From Bacillota bacterium (lineage in GTDB: Bacteria > Armatimonadota > Hebobacteria > Hebobacterales > Hebobacteraceae): a stretch of 13,186 nucleotides of DNA. How positions within the stretch are numbered: position 1 is the stretch's first letter; each line of letters begins with the position of its first letter. The notes beneath the pieces are model-generated. The model was not told where the DNA came from, searched no databases, and saw nothing but the letters and a program-made list of their open reading frames with translations. Position numbers and translations under genes: made by a program. Below, piece by piece: positions 1 through 7,224 of the stretch. The stretch lies in contig JAUVSA010000029.1 of NCBI GenBank assembly GCA_030597345.1, forward strand, positions 1-13,186. The letters run 5' to 3'.

Positions 1-2
1 CT

Positions 3-2864
3 CGACTGGCCGCGCTTGCAGAGGAGATGGGTGCGCCCACCGTGGCCACCGCAAATGTGCATTACCTCACACCCGAGGAAGCGCGCTTGCAGGACGTGCT
101 CGCCTGCATCCAGACGCTCACGACCCGGGACGAATGGCATCCCATCCGACGGCGCGGCGCGGAGCGCTATCTGAAGTCAGCCGGCGCCATGGAGCAAGAT
201 TTCGCCCACCACCCCGAGGCCCTCGCGAACACCGTTCGCATCGCCGAGCAGTGCGACGTTGACTTGAGGCTGGGGCAGCTTCATTTTCCCCTCTTCCGAA
301 TGCGCGACATGACAAAGGGGCAGGAGGCAAGCTCCTGCCCAACCCAGCAGCTTCGGATGCGGGATTATCGGCCTGCGGCGGATGCGCAGGTTGAAAACCT
401 GCGCCACCACTATGGCAGGAGGCAAGCTCCTGCCGAACAGATAGCATGGTGGCCGGCGACAGACCAGAGAGTGGAGGGAGAGCTGGCCGAGAGGCTGCTG
501 GAGTGGTTGTGCTGGGAGGGGGCGAGGAGGAGGTATGGGGATAAGGCGAGATTCTTCGCTTCGCTCAGAATGACAGGGGGAAATGGACAGGAGACCCTGC
601 TTCGCCAAGGCTATGCAGGGCAAGCACGCTCCCGCCCTACGGGGAGGGTTGAACAGAGGCTACGCCACGAGCTGAAGGTTATCCGCGAGCTGGGGCTGTG
701 CGAGTACTTCCTCGTCGTCTGGGACATCGTGGAGGAGGCGCGGGCGCGGGGCATTCGCTGCTCCGGGCGCGGTTCGGCCGCCGATTCCCTGGTGAGCTAC
801 TTGCTCGGCATCACGCAAGTTGACCCTATCGCCGCGCGGCTGCTGTTCGAGCGCTTCCTGAACCCGGAGCGGCGCGAAATGCCAGACGTGGATCTCGATT
901 TCGACTCTCGCCGCCGAGATGAGATGATCGAGTATGTGGCGGAGCGCTATGGCGTGGAGCACACGGGGATGGTCGCCACGCTTAACACCTACAATGCCCG
1001 GTCCGCCATCCGCGAAGTCGGCAAGGCGATCGGTGTTCCCGAGCCGCTCATCGATTGCATCAGCAAGTCTATGCCGTACATTTCCGCCGGCCGCATCCGG
1101 GACGCCATTGCGAACTTGCCCGAGCTGCGCGGCTCCGGCTTCGATGCGGCGGCGCTGGAGGAGCTGCTCGACATCTGTGAGGCGATAGACGGCTTCCCCC
1201 GCCACCTCAGTGTCCATCTCGGTGGAATGGTCATCTCTCGCGATCCCATCACTGACTTCACGCCCCTGGAAGTATCCGCTAAAGGGGTGGTCGTCTGCCA
1301 ATTTGACAAGGACGACATCGAAGATCTCGGCCTGGTGAAGATGGACATACTGGGGCTGCGTAATCTCTCAGCTATCGAGGAAGCTCTTCATATTCTCCGG
1401 GAGACGCGGGGCCGCGCGCTCGACCTCGACGGGATCCCGCTCGATGATGAGAAGACGTTCGAGCTTCTTCGTGCGGCCCGCACCGTCGGCGTCTTCCAGT
1501 TGGAAAGTCCGGGGATGCGCGGCCTGCTCTCCCGGCTACAGCCCACCCGCTTCGACGACATCATCGCCAACATTTCCCTCTTCCGTCCCGGACCCATGCA
1601 GGCCGATATGATCGGCCCCTACCTCGCCCGCCGCCACGGCGAAGAGCCCACCACCTTCCTGCATCCCGCGCTGGAGCCCGCGCTGGAGGAGACCTACGGA
1701 ATCATCCTCTACCAGGAGCAAGTGCTGGAGGTGGCGAGCGCGCTCGCCGATTTCAGCTTCGGGCAATCGGATTCCCTTCGCCGCGCCATGACGCACGACC
1801 GCTCGGCCGAGGAGATGGCGAAGATCCGCGATTCCTTCCTCGATGGATGTCGGCGGCGCGGCGTCGAGAAGTCGGTGGCGGAGGAGGCATTCCTGCGGCT
1901 ATCCGCCTTCGCCGCCTACGGGTTCTGCAAGGCCCACGCCGCTTCGTTCGCCATCATCGCCTACCAGACCGCCTACCTCAAGGCCCACTATCCTGCCGAG
2001 TTCCTGGCCGCCATCATGTCCAACCAGCCGATGGGGTTCTATCCCTCGGAGGTAATCCTCAACGAAGCAAAGCACTTCGGCGTCGAGATTCGTTCCGTGG
2101 ACGTCAACAGGAGCCGCGATCGTTATTGGGTCGAAGACGGAGCTATCCGCGTCGGTTTGGCACAAGTCCGCGGCCTGAGCGGGGCCGGGCTCAAGGCCAT
2201 ACTCGACGCCCGCGAGAATGAAGGCCGATTCCGCTCGCTGCGCGACTTCTGCGCCGGCACCGGGCTCCCCCGGCCGATGATCGAGAATCTGATTCGCGCG
2301 GGGGCCTTCGACAGCCTGACTCCCTCTCGGCGAGAACTCCTCTGGGAGCTCAACGAGATCTCCTCCACCAGCAGTCGTCATCGCGACCGCGTCCAACGGC
2401 TCAATGGCCAGCTCGCGCTCTTGAGCCCCTCCGCGGCCGGCACCCCATCGCCCGCGCTTCCGCCTACCACCGAGCGCGAGGACACTGCATCCGAACTGGC
2501 GATGACGGGCCTGAGCACAAAGCGGCATCCCCTCTATTTCTCCCGGGAAAAACTGCGCGCAATGAACACCATCTCACGCGCCCAGCTCGATCCCCTACCT
2601 GACGGCCGGCGCGTCCGCGTTGCCGGCATCGTCATCGCCCGCCAGCGCCCGCCCACCCGCTCCGGCCGGACAGTCGTCTTCATCACTCTGGAAGATGAGA
2701 CGGGGCTAATCGAAGTCACCGTCTTCGAGCGCGTCTACCAGCAGTGGGGAAAGGTCATCTTCTCCAGCAGCGCGCTGATAGTAGACGGCATCCTCCAGAA
2801 GCGCGGGCGCTATGGGACGGTGGTGCTGGGACGGCGGTTCAGGCCTCTGTCGCTCTCTCCATAG
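3..2864 (+). CDS. dnaE2: Error-prone DNA polymerase III alpha subunit, DnaE2/ImuC-like, 5' partial
   Basis: A C-family replicative-type DNA polymerase, probably the translesion form that acts in mutagenic repair. The frame is open to the left edge (RLAALAEEM before the first ATG at 27), so the true start lies outside the window. Counting residues from that ATG, the end of the PHP domain is seen at 1-30 (VATANVHYL). Palm catalytic acidic residues are in PDVDLDF (about 288-294) and GLVKMDILGL (about 437-446). The signature SNQPMGFYPSEV followed by VDVNRSRDRYWV is typical of DnaE2 rather than DnaE1. A helix-hairpin-helix (LPRPMIENLIRAGAFDSL) and a C-terminal OB-fold (RVRVAGIVIARQRPPT, LEDETGLIEV) follow. 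About 95 residues in two blocks (92-152 and 174-207) are extra relative to the family and are made of palindromic repeats. No imuA or imuB neighbour is visible. Assignment to polymerase C is certain; DnaE2 versus another DnaE paralogue is likely but not proven. Confidence 0.9.
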   Translation, partial: RLAALAEEMGAPTVATANVHYLTPEEARLQDVLACIQTLTTRDEWHPIRRRGAERYLKSAGAMEQDFAHHPEALANTVRIAEQCDVDLRLGQLHFPLFRMRDMTKGQEASSCPTQQLRMRDYRPAADAQVENLRHHYGRRQAPAEQIAWWPATDQRVEGELAERLLEWLCWEGARRRYGDKARFFASLRMTGGNGQETLLRQGYAGQARSRPTGRVEQRLRHELKVIRELGLCEYFLVVWDIVEEARARGIRCSGRGSAADSLVSYLLGITQVDPIAARLLFERFLNPERREMPDVDLDFDSRRRDEMIEYVAERYGVEHTGMVATLNTYNARSAIREVGKAIGVPEPLIDCISKSMPYISAGRIRDAIANLPELRGSGFDAAALEELLDICEAIDGFPRHLSVHLGGMVISRDPITDFTPLEVSAKGVVVCQFDKDDIEDLGLVKMDILGLRNLSAIEEALHILRETRGRALDLDGIPLDDEKTFELLRAARTVGVFQLESPGMRGLLSRLQPTRFDDIIANISLFRPGPMQADMIGPYLARRHGEEPTTFLHPALEPALEETYGIILYQEQVLEVASALADFSFGQSDSLRRAMTHDRSAEEMAKIRDSFLDGCRRRGVEKSVAEEAFLRLSAFAAYGFCKAHAASFAIIAYQTAYLKAHYPAEFLAAIMSNQPMGFYPSEVILNEAKHFGVEIRSVDVNRSRDRYWVEDGAIRVGLAQVRGLSGAGLKAILDARENEGRFRSLRDFCAGTGLPRPMIENLIRAGAFDSLTPSRRELLWELNEISSTSSRHRDRVQRLNGQLALLSPSAAGTPSPALPPTTEREDTASELAMTGLSTKRHPLYFSREKLRAMNTISRAQLDPLPDGRRVRVAGIVIARQRPPTRSGRTVVFITLEDETGLIEVTVFERVYQQWGKVIFSSSALIVDGILQKRGRYGTVVLGRRFRPLSLSP
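318..340. repeat. Palindromic repeat copy 1 inside dnaE2
   Basis: Perfect 9-bp inverted repeat GGGCAGGAG / CTCCTGCCC around a GCAAG loop. The inner 21 bases recur identically at 414-434. In dnaE2 this copy is read as GQEASSCP. It lies in a segment with no counterpart in normal DnaE proteins, so it looks like a dispersed element captured in the coding frame. Confidence 0.8.
384..404. repeat. Second palindrome family inside dnaE2
   Basis: Perfect 9-bp inverted repeat GCGCAGGTT / AACCTGCGC with a 3-nt GAA loop, followed by CACCAC. It sits between the two copies of the other palindrome. The whole block 300-480 is thus a composite of repeats. From recall, this AACCTGCGC-type hairpin recurs in many environmental bacterial genomes; that was not checked here. 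Confidence 0.75.
414..434. repeat. Palindromic repeat copy 2 inside dnaE2
   Basis: Inverted repeat GGCAGGAG / CTCCTGCC with the same GCAAG loop as copy 1, identical over 21 bases. Copy 1 starts one base off the phase of copy 2 relative to the dnaE2 frame, so the same DNA is translated here as GRRQAPA instead of QEASSCP. Reading one element in two phases argues against selection on its peptide. Confidence 0.8.
546..647. repeat. Composite repeat insertion, second block in dnaE2
   Basis: About 34 codons with no family counterpart lie between the conserved RRRYGDK and RVEQRLRHELKVI. The first part (548-577) holds ATTCT / AGAAT arms around a CGCTTCGCTC core. Its reverse strand reads as the CHSERSEES peptide that I recall as a common spurious product of a dispersed repeat. 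The second part (595-649) holds CCCTGC / GCAGGG arms and a CTCCCGCCC segment. The length is a multiple of three, so the polymerase frame survives. Confidence 0.65.
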
Positions 2865-2894
2865 TGATCCCGGGCCCAAGTGATCCTGGACCCA
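2863..2894. repeat. Tandem 16-bp repeat at the dnaE2 stop codon
   Basis: Two adjacent copies, AGTGATCCCGGGCCCA and AGTGATCCTGGACCCA, match at 14 of 16 positions. The first copy overlaps the last two bases of the dnaE2 TAG. Probably a local slippage duplication. No good intrinsic terminator for dnaE2 is seen in the rest of the 2865-3108 gap, only a weak 5-bp hairpin at 2928-2944. Confidence 0.6.
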
Positions 2895-2977
2895 CCCAGA
2901 TGGTGTAGACAGACATCACCGGCGTATCTGGCGGCTCATGCCAGCGGCCTGCCGTGTCCGGCGCAGGGAGGCGGCTA

Positions 2978-3007
2978 TTGACTGATAGCACGGCGTTGTG
3001 CTAACTT
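2978..3007 (+). promoter_or_regulatory. Possible sigma70-type promoter of the LVIVD/SLH gene
   Basis: TTGACT at 2978-2983 and TAACTT at 3002-3007 are separated by 18 bp, with TG one base before the -10 (extended -10). A small inverted repeat AGCAC / GTGCT (2987-2991, 2998-3002) lies within the spacer. The site is about 100 bp upstream of the start codon. Weak consensus in a GC-rich genome, so tentative. Confidence 0.35.
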
Positions 3008-3108
3008 CGTATTGGTGCCGCTGCCGGCATTTCATCGTTTCTTGACCGCCGGGCGGTCAGGTCGGCACTGCAGCACGCCGGCAGCGGGAACTCGGAGGAG
3101 GTTGAGTC

Positions 3109-5394
3109 ATGGTTGCGCGCAGGCCGAAGGTTGTCGTACTGATAGCCTTGACGCTTCTCGGAGCGCTGACGATCATTGCGGGTCCAGCCGGAGCAGCCCC
3201 TGTCGAGATGTCCCTGGTTGCCATGTTGGCCGGTGGGGTTCCGCATGATGTGGCGATCGATGGCGATTACGCCTACGTAGCCGCGCAGGGGGCACTCTCG
3301 ATCCTCGACATCTCGAACCCGGCCAGTCCGGTGCAGGTCGGTTTCTTCGACACTCCCGGGACTGCTGAGGGAGTGGACGTCTCGGGAAGCTACGTCTATG
3401 TGGCCGACTGGGACGCGGGTCTCCGCGTGATCGATGTGAGCGACCCGGCAGCGCCGGTCGAAGTTGGTTCTCTCAGCACCTCAGGTTATGCCTCCGGAGT
3501 GACAGTTTCCGGCGGCTATGCATATGTCGCGGACCACGGGGCCGGTCTCTGCGTGATTGACGTGAGCGACCCCGAGAATCCGGTCGCGGCAGCCTCCTAT
3601 GATACGCCGGGCTACGCCTGGGATGTGGCTGTGGACAACGGCTATGCGTACGTCGCGGACGGATTCGGCGGCCTGCAGATCTTCAATGTAACGAGTCCGA
3701 CCGGTCCGGTGGCAGTCGCTTCCTGCGGCGCGTTGGACACCATTACGGGCGTGGCGATCTCTGGGAACTACGCCTATGTGGCCGACGGGGAGAGCGGCCT
3801 GCGAGTGATCGACATCACGGATCCGGCTGCACCGGGGTGTGGTTTTGGCTCGTTCGATACGCTCGGCTCCGCTCTGGATGTGATCGTTGACGGCAACCGC
3901 GCTTACGTCGCGGACGGTTCGGCCGGGCTTCAGGCCCTCGACATAACAGATCCGAGCACTCCCGTGGCGCTCGGCTCGTGTGACACTCCGGGGACGGCGA
4001 CTGGCCTGGCGATCGCCGGGGCGGCCGTGTACGTGGCGGATGCCACGGGCGGCCTGCGTATTATTGACGTATCTACCCTCCCGGCCCCCATTGTCGTGGG
4101 CCACGCTCCGACCGCGGGCAGCGCGGAGGGAGTGGCGACCGTGGGGTCCGTCGCCTATGTCGCGGATGCAGGGGGAGGCTTGAGGGCGTTTGACGTCAGC
4201 GACCCGACTAACCCGGTGGAGCTTTGGGCTTGCACAAACACGGATCAAGCCATGGACGTGGCCGTCCAAGGCGACTATGCCTATGTGGCTGACTGGAGCG
4301 ACGGGCTCCTGCTGGTAGACATCAGCAGCCCGATGGCACCTGTTTGCTCCGCGGGAGGGACGCCCACCGCCGCCGGGGGACACCCGAATGGGGTGGACGT
4401 CTCGGGTACGGTTGCCTATGTTGCAGATGGAGCCGCAGGACTGACGGCAGTTGACGTGAGCACGCCGGCAACCCCCAGTGTGCTGTTCACGCTCGATACA
4501 CCTGGCTCTGCCAATGATGTTGTCGTGTCTGGCAGCTACGCCTTTGTCGCGGATGGTTCGTCCGGGCTGCAAATCATGGATATCGCAACACCGACCGGCC
4601 CGGTTGCCTCTCTATCGGTGCCGGCCGGATACGCCTGGGGTATCGCGCACGCAAATGGCATTGCCTATGTGGCCGGCGGCGATGCCGGGCTTAGGTTGAT
4701 CGATGTTTCGACTCCAATGTCGCCTGTAGAGCTAGGCTTCTTCGATACCTCTGACTTCGGTTCTGCGCACGGTGTTGCGGTGCAAGGCGCCTACGCCTAT
4801 GTCGCCATAGGCGGCATGGGGATCATAGTTGTTGACGTCAGCAACCCGGGCAGCCTGCCCTCGGAGCCGACCGCCTGGTGCGGGACTCCCTCCGGCCCCG
4901 GGCCATCGGACGTGACGGTGCAGGGCGGCTATGCATATGTGGCGGATGCGGAGGCGGGGCTGTCCGTGATCGACATACTTCCGGCCTACAGCGAGCTGGC
5001 CGCGCTCGAATCTCCCGGCATGGCCGAGCGGCTGGCAGTCGTGGAGGGGACTGGAGGCATTGGCCTAGCTTACCTCGCCTGCGGCGCGGGTGGTCTGAAG
5101 GTGGTACAGGTCAGCGACGCGGAGCTCCCAGAGGACCCGGCGCAAATCGGATCGAACGCCGGCCTCGGCGATGTCACCGATGTAGCCATCGTACCCGGGC
5201 ACGCCATATACGCGGCAGTCCTCGATCAGGGCATCTCCCTGCTCTCCGAGGGGAACCCCTCAAGCCCCTATAAACTGAGCTCAGTTGCCACTTCGGGAGC
5301 GGCGCTTGGCGTCGCCAGCTCGACCATCCTGGGCGGCAGGTATGCGTTGGTTGCCGACGGAGACGAGGGGCTGTCACTGATCTCTACTGAGTAG
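3109..5394 (+). CDS. Secreted LVIVD-repeat beta-propeller protein, N-terminal part of a split gene
   Basis: The start ATG is preceded by a strong GGAGGAGG ribosome site (3094-3101, 7-nt spacer). The first 30 residues form a signal peptide: basic MVARRPK, hydrophobic VVVLIALTLLGALTIIAG, then a likely cut after AGPAGA. The rest is about 17 tandem repeats of roughly 42 residues of the form YAYVADGxxGLRVIDVSDPxxPV...DTPGxAxGVAV, the LVIVD repeat expected to build beta-propeller blades. It ends at TAG (5392-5394) in the middle of repeat 17. The same frame continues past the stop with an aligned repeat, then a jelly-roll-like domain and SLH domains, so the ancestral protein was about 1,266 residues. 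As it stands the product would be secreted but lack the SLH wall anchor. The ligand or enzymatic role is unknown; LVIVD proteins are usually extracellular with no defined activity. Confidence 0.88.
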   Translation: MVARRPKVVVLIALTLLGALTIIAGPAGAAPVEMSLVAMLAGGVPHDVAIDGDYAYVAAQGALSILDISNPASPVQVGFFDTPGTAEGVDVSGSYVYVADWDAGLRVIDVSDPAAPVEVGSLSTSGYASGVTVSGGYAYVADHGAGLCVIDVSDPENPVAAASYDTPGYAWDVAVDNGYAYVADGFGGLQIFNVTSPTGPVAVASCGALDTITGVAISGNYAYVADGESGLRVIDITDPAAPGCGFGSFDTLGSALDVIVDGNRAYVADGSAGLQALDITDPSTPVALGSCDTPGTATGLAIAGAAVYVADATGGLRIIDVSTLPAPIVVGHAPTAGSAEGVATVGSVAYVADAGGGLRAFDVSDPTNPVELWACTNTDQAMDVAVQGDYAYVADWSDGLLLVDISSPMAPVCSAGGTPTAAGGHPNGVDVSGTVAYVADGAAGLTAVDVSTPATPSVLFTLDTPGSANDVVVSGSYAFVADGSSGLQIMDIATPTGPVASLSVPAGYAWGIAHANGIAYVAGGDAGLRLIDVSTPMSPVELGFFDTSDFGSAHGVAVQGAYAYVAIGGMGIIVVDVSNPGSLPSEPTAWCGTPSGPGPSDVTVQGGYAYVADAEAGLSVIDILPAYSELAALESPGMAERLAVVEGTGGIGLAYLACGAGGLKVVQVSDAELPEDPAQIGSNAGLGDVTDVAIVPGHAIYAAVLDQGISLLSEGNPSSPYKLSSVATSGAALGVASSTILGGRYALVADGDEGLSLISTE
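5392..5394 (+). other. In-frame amber codon splitting the LVIVD/SLH gene
   Basis: TAG follows ACT GAG and precedes ACG TTT. Aligning repeat 17 (LSLISTE*TFAPFESGSLDTPG) with repeat 2 (LRVIDVSDPAAPVEVGSLSTSG) gives 22 positions each with no gap, and P12, E14, G16, S17, L18, T20 and G22 line up. Only one codon is changed; there is no frameshift or deletion. TAG also ends dnaE2 and the ftsL-like gene here, so the organism uses it as an ordinary stop. Confidence 0.85.
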
Positions 5395-5463
5395 ACGTTT
5401 GCGCCCTTCGAGAGTGGATCCCTCGACACGCCCGGATGGGCATCGGGCGTTGCCGCGGCGACG

Positions 5464-6909
5464 TTGGGCGGGGTGCCCTATGCCTGTGTGGCGGACGGCG
5501 ACTCCGGCCTGCGGGTGATAAACATCATGCCATCCGGGGCCTCGCGCTTCACCGTCTTCTCCGATGACTTCGAGGACGAGCTTGCAGGCTGGCAGGAGAG
5601 CGGCGATGTCGAGTGGTACACCGGGGAGCCGAAGAACGAGACTCATGCTGTCCGTCTGCGCACCGACGCGAGCATCCAGCAGACGATTTCCACGGTAGGA
5701 TTTGAGGACATAGGCGTCTCGTTCTACCTGGGAATCTCGGGTCTCGATGTAGCGCCCGATCATGTGTCAGTTGACTGGCATGACGGCGATGAGTGGAATC
5801 CCCTGCTGGAGATTGAAGCGGGCGATCTGCTCGAAGATCGGCTGTACTACTTCCAGGAGTCGCTGGGCGCGGACGCCGACGACAACCCGGACTTCACTCT
5901 CCGGCTGGCAATCTATTGTAGCGGGCCGGCCAGTTCTGCATATGTCGACGATGTAGCGGTCGCGGGCAATCCCATCTTGGGGCCATATGAGGTTGGGTTC
6001 TACAACACGCCGGGCCAAGCCCGGGGCGTGGCAGTTGTGGGCGATCGCGCATATGTCGCGGACGGGGATGCCGGCGTTCGGGCGATAGATATCTCCCAAC
6101 CCTCACAGCCGATCGAGATTGGGTACTTCGACACGCTCGGATGGGCCGAGTCGGTGGCGGCTGTGGGCAGCCTGGCGCTGGTGGCGGACGGTGAAAATGG
6201 GCTCCTGCTGGTAGATTTCTCCACGCCGAGTGCTCCGGTAGAGGTGGCGTATTACCAGACGCACGGGTGGGCTGCGGACGTTGCGGTGTTGGAGAAGTGC
6301 GCTTACGTTGCCGACACAGGATGGGGGCTGGACATCCTGGCGCTCTGGGATGACTTCTTCGACGTGCCCTTCTATCACTGGGCCTATCGACAGATCAAAG
6401 CCTGCCTTGACACGGAGATCACCCTTGGGTACCCGGACGGCCTCTACCACCCTGAGTTCACCGTCTCCCGCGCCCAGATGGCTGTTTTCATCGCCCGGGC
6501 ACACGCGGGCGGCGAGGATAACATTCCCCCTTACACCGGCTACTCTCGCTTCGCGGACGTGCCGTTTGACCACTGGGCCTATGACCATGTCGAGTACTGC
6601 TACGCGCACGGCATCGTCACGGGCTATCCGGACGGCCTCTATCATCCGCTGGATGTGGTGAAGCGCGATACCATGGCCGTGTTCATGGCGCGCGCGCGGG
6701 GCTGGGTTTCCATTGGTGATGACATGAAGATCGATGTCGCCGTGTTCCCGGATGTTCCGGCCGAGTTCTGGGCCGGCACGGCCATTCAGGCGTGCGTGGC
6801 GAACGGCGTCGTGCTCGGCTATCCGGACGGCCTGTATCGTCCTTACCTGAACATCTCGCGGGACCAGATGGCGGTCTTCGTTTCCCGTGCGTTTGACCTG
6901 ACCAGCTAA
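5464..6909 (+). CDS. LVIVD repeats, jelly-roll-like domain and three SLH domains: C-terminal part of the split gene
   Basis: Same frame as the upstream part, and coding similarity starts right after the TAG at 5395. The first possible start codon listed here is TTG at 5464, with no Shine-Dalgarno sequence and no signal peptide, so independent translation into an exported protein is doubtful. Residues 1-25 complete LVIVD repeat 18. Residues about 30-175 (DDFEDELAGWQESGDVEWYTG to YVDDVAVAG) look like a jelly-roll, MAM- or concanavalin-type beta-sandwich. Three more LVIVD repeats follow. Three SLH domains occupy about 296-350, 362-413 and 427-477, each with a HWAY- or FWAG-type helix and GYPDGLYHP or GYPDGLYRP loop. 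The usual TRAE motif is replaced by SRAQ, KRDT and SRDQ. SLH domains hold proteins to the wall or S-layer. It ends with TAA. Either a pseudogene fragment or a readthrough extension. Confidence 0.8.
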   Translation: MGGVPYACVADGDSGLRVINIMPSGASRFTVFSDDFEDELAGWQESGDVEWYTGEPKNETHAVRLRTDASIQQTISTVGFEDIGVSFYLGISGLDVAPDHVSVDWHDGDEWNPLLEIEAGDLLEDRLYYFQESLGADADDNPDFTLRLAIYCSGPASSAYVDDVAVAGNPILGPYEVGFYNTPGQARGVAVVGDRAYVADGDAGVRAIDISQPSQPIEIGYFDTLGWAESVAAVGSLALVADGENGLLLVDFSTPSAPVEVAYYQTHGWAADVAVLEKCAYVADTGWGLDILALWDDFFDVPFYHWAYRQIKACLDTEITLGYPDGLYHPEFTVSRAQMAVFIARAHAGGEDNIPPYTGYSRFADVPFDHWAYDHVEYCYAHGIVTGYPDGLYHPLDVVKRDTMAVFMARARGWVSIGDDMKIDVAVFPDVPAEFWAGTAIQACVANGVVLGYPDGLYRPYLNISRDQMAVFVSRAFDLTS

Positions 6910-6950
6910 GCTTCGGGACAGGTCAGCGTCTCGGGCCGAGACTGACTGCT

Positions 6951-6984
6951 GCGAAGCCGCCACCTTTCCAGGTGGCGGCTTCGC
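6951..6984 (+). terminator. Strong hairpin terminator after the SLH gene
   Basis: Perfect 15-bp stem, GCGAAGCCGCCACCT pairing with AGGTGGCGGCTTCGC, around a TTCC tetraloop, 42 nt after the TAA. The downstream tract is CCGTCTCATCT rather than a clean T-run, so it may work less efficiently or be bidirectional. The rest of the gap 6985-7098 has no clear feature apart from a T6 run (7071-7076). Confidence 0.75.
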
Positions 6985-7098
6985 CCGTCTCATCTATCAG
7001 TTTCCTTCTCGCAGCAGGGCACTCCCAAACAGCCTTTCGCTAGACCTTTTGTTTGGCTATAGAGCCGAAGTTTTTTCGTGAATATGGCTGTCCCAGCC

Positions 7099-7126
7099 TT
7101 GACACCCGGGGGATTTGTGGTAGAAT
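7099..7126 (+). promoter_or_regulatory. dcw cluster promoter (P-mraZ)
   Basis: Perfect -35 TTGACA (7099-7104), 16-bp spacer, -10 TAGAAT (7121-7126), with TG at 7118-7119 giving an extended -10. Transcription would begin near 7133, leaving a leader of about 90 nt before mraZ. It is the best promoter match in the window and sits where dcw promoters usually lie. Confidence 0.8.
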
Positions 7127-7127
7127 C

Positions 7128-7167
7128 CGGGAGCCTAATCCCTACTGCGGGGGAAATCGGGGGAACG
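7128..7167 (+). promoter_or_regulatory. Probable MraZ operator: G-rich boxes phased at 10 bp
   Basis: CGGGGGAAAT (7148-7157) and CGGGGGAACG (7158-7167) are adjacent 10-bp direct repeats. A third box, CGGGAG, at 7128 lies exactly 20 bp before the first, so all three face the same side of the helix. MraZ proteins are known to bind short G-rich direct repeats at 10-bp spacing in front of their own gene. The array overlaps the predicted start of transcription, consistent with repression. Confidence 0.65.
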
Positions 7168-7181
7168 AAGGCCGCAGTAGG
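7141..7181 (+). promoter_or_regulatory. Perfect inverted repeat enclosing the MraZ boxes
   Basis: CCTACTGCGG (7141-7150) pairs perfectly with CCGCAGTAGG (7172-7181) across 21 bases that contain most of the two G-rich boxes. In the mRNA leader this would form a 10-bp stem about 44 nt before the mraZ start. It may act in DNA as part of the operator or in RNA as a leader structure. Confidence 0.5.
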
Positions 7182-7224
7182 CGGAAGGCTGAGAAAGAGC
7201 GAGGGACGGGCGAGAGGACAGCCG

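Noticed and set aside
177..623. 148-residue minus-strand frame over the dnaE2 insert region
   Set aside because: It contains CHSERSEES and VVAQVFNLR, which are repeat-derived spurious peptides, and it lies fully inside a clear polymerase gene.
3481..4572. 363-residue minus-strand frame opposite the LVIVD gene
   Set aside because: It mirrors the repeat periodicity of the real gene and has no domain, ribosome site or membrane signal.
3240..5390. Regular spaced repeats considered as a CRISPR array or satellite
   Set aside because: The period is about 126 bp, the units are diverged and code for LVIVD protein repeats.
5380..5470. Frameshift between the two halves of the LVIVD/SLH gene
   Set aside because: Both halves are in the same frame and the repeat length is unchanged; only one stop codon separates them.
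7054..7076. GGCT/AGCC mini-hairpin with following T6 as a terminator
   Set aside because: The stem is only 4 bp; too weak to support a call.
7078..7224. N-terminal extension of mraZ by 49 codons
   Set aside because: It would start upstream of the -35 element, reads through the promoter and operator, and has no family similarity; ATG 7225 has a good ribosome site.
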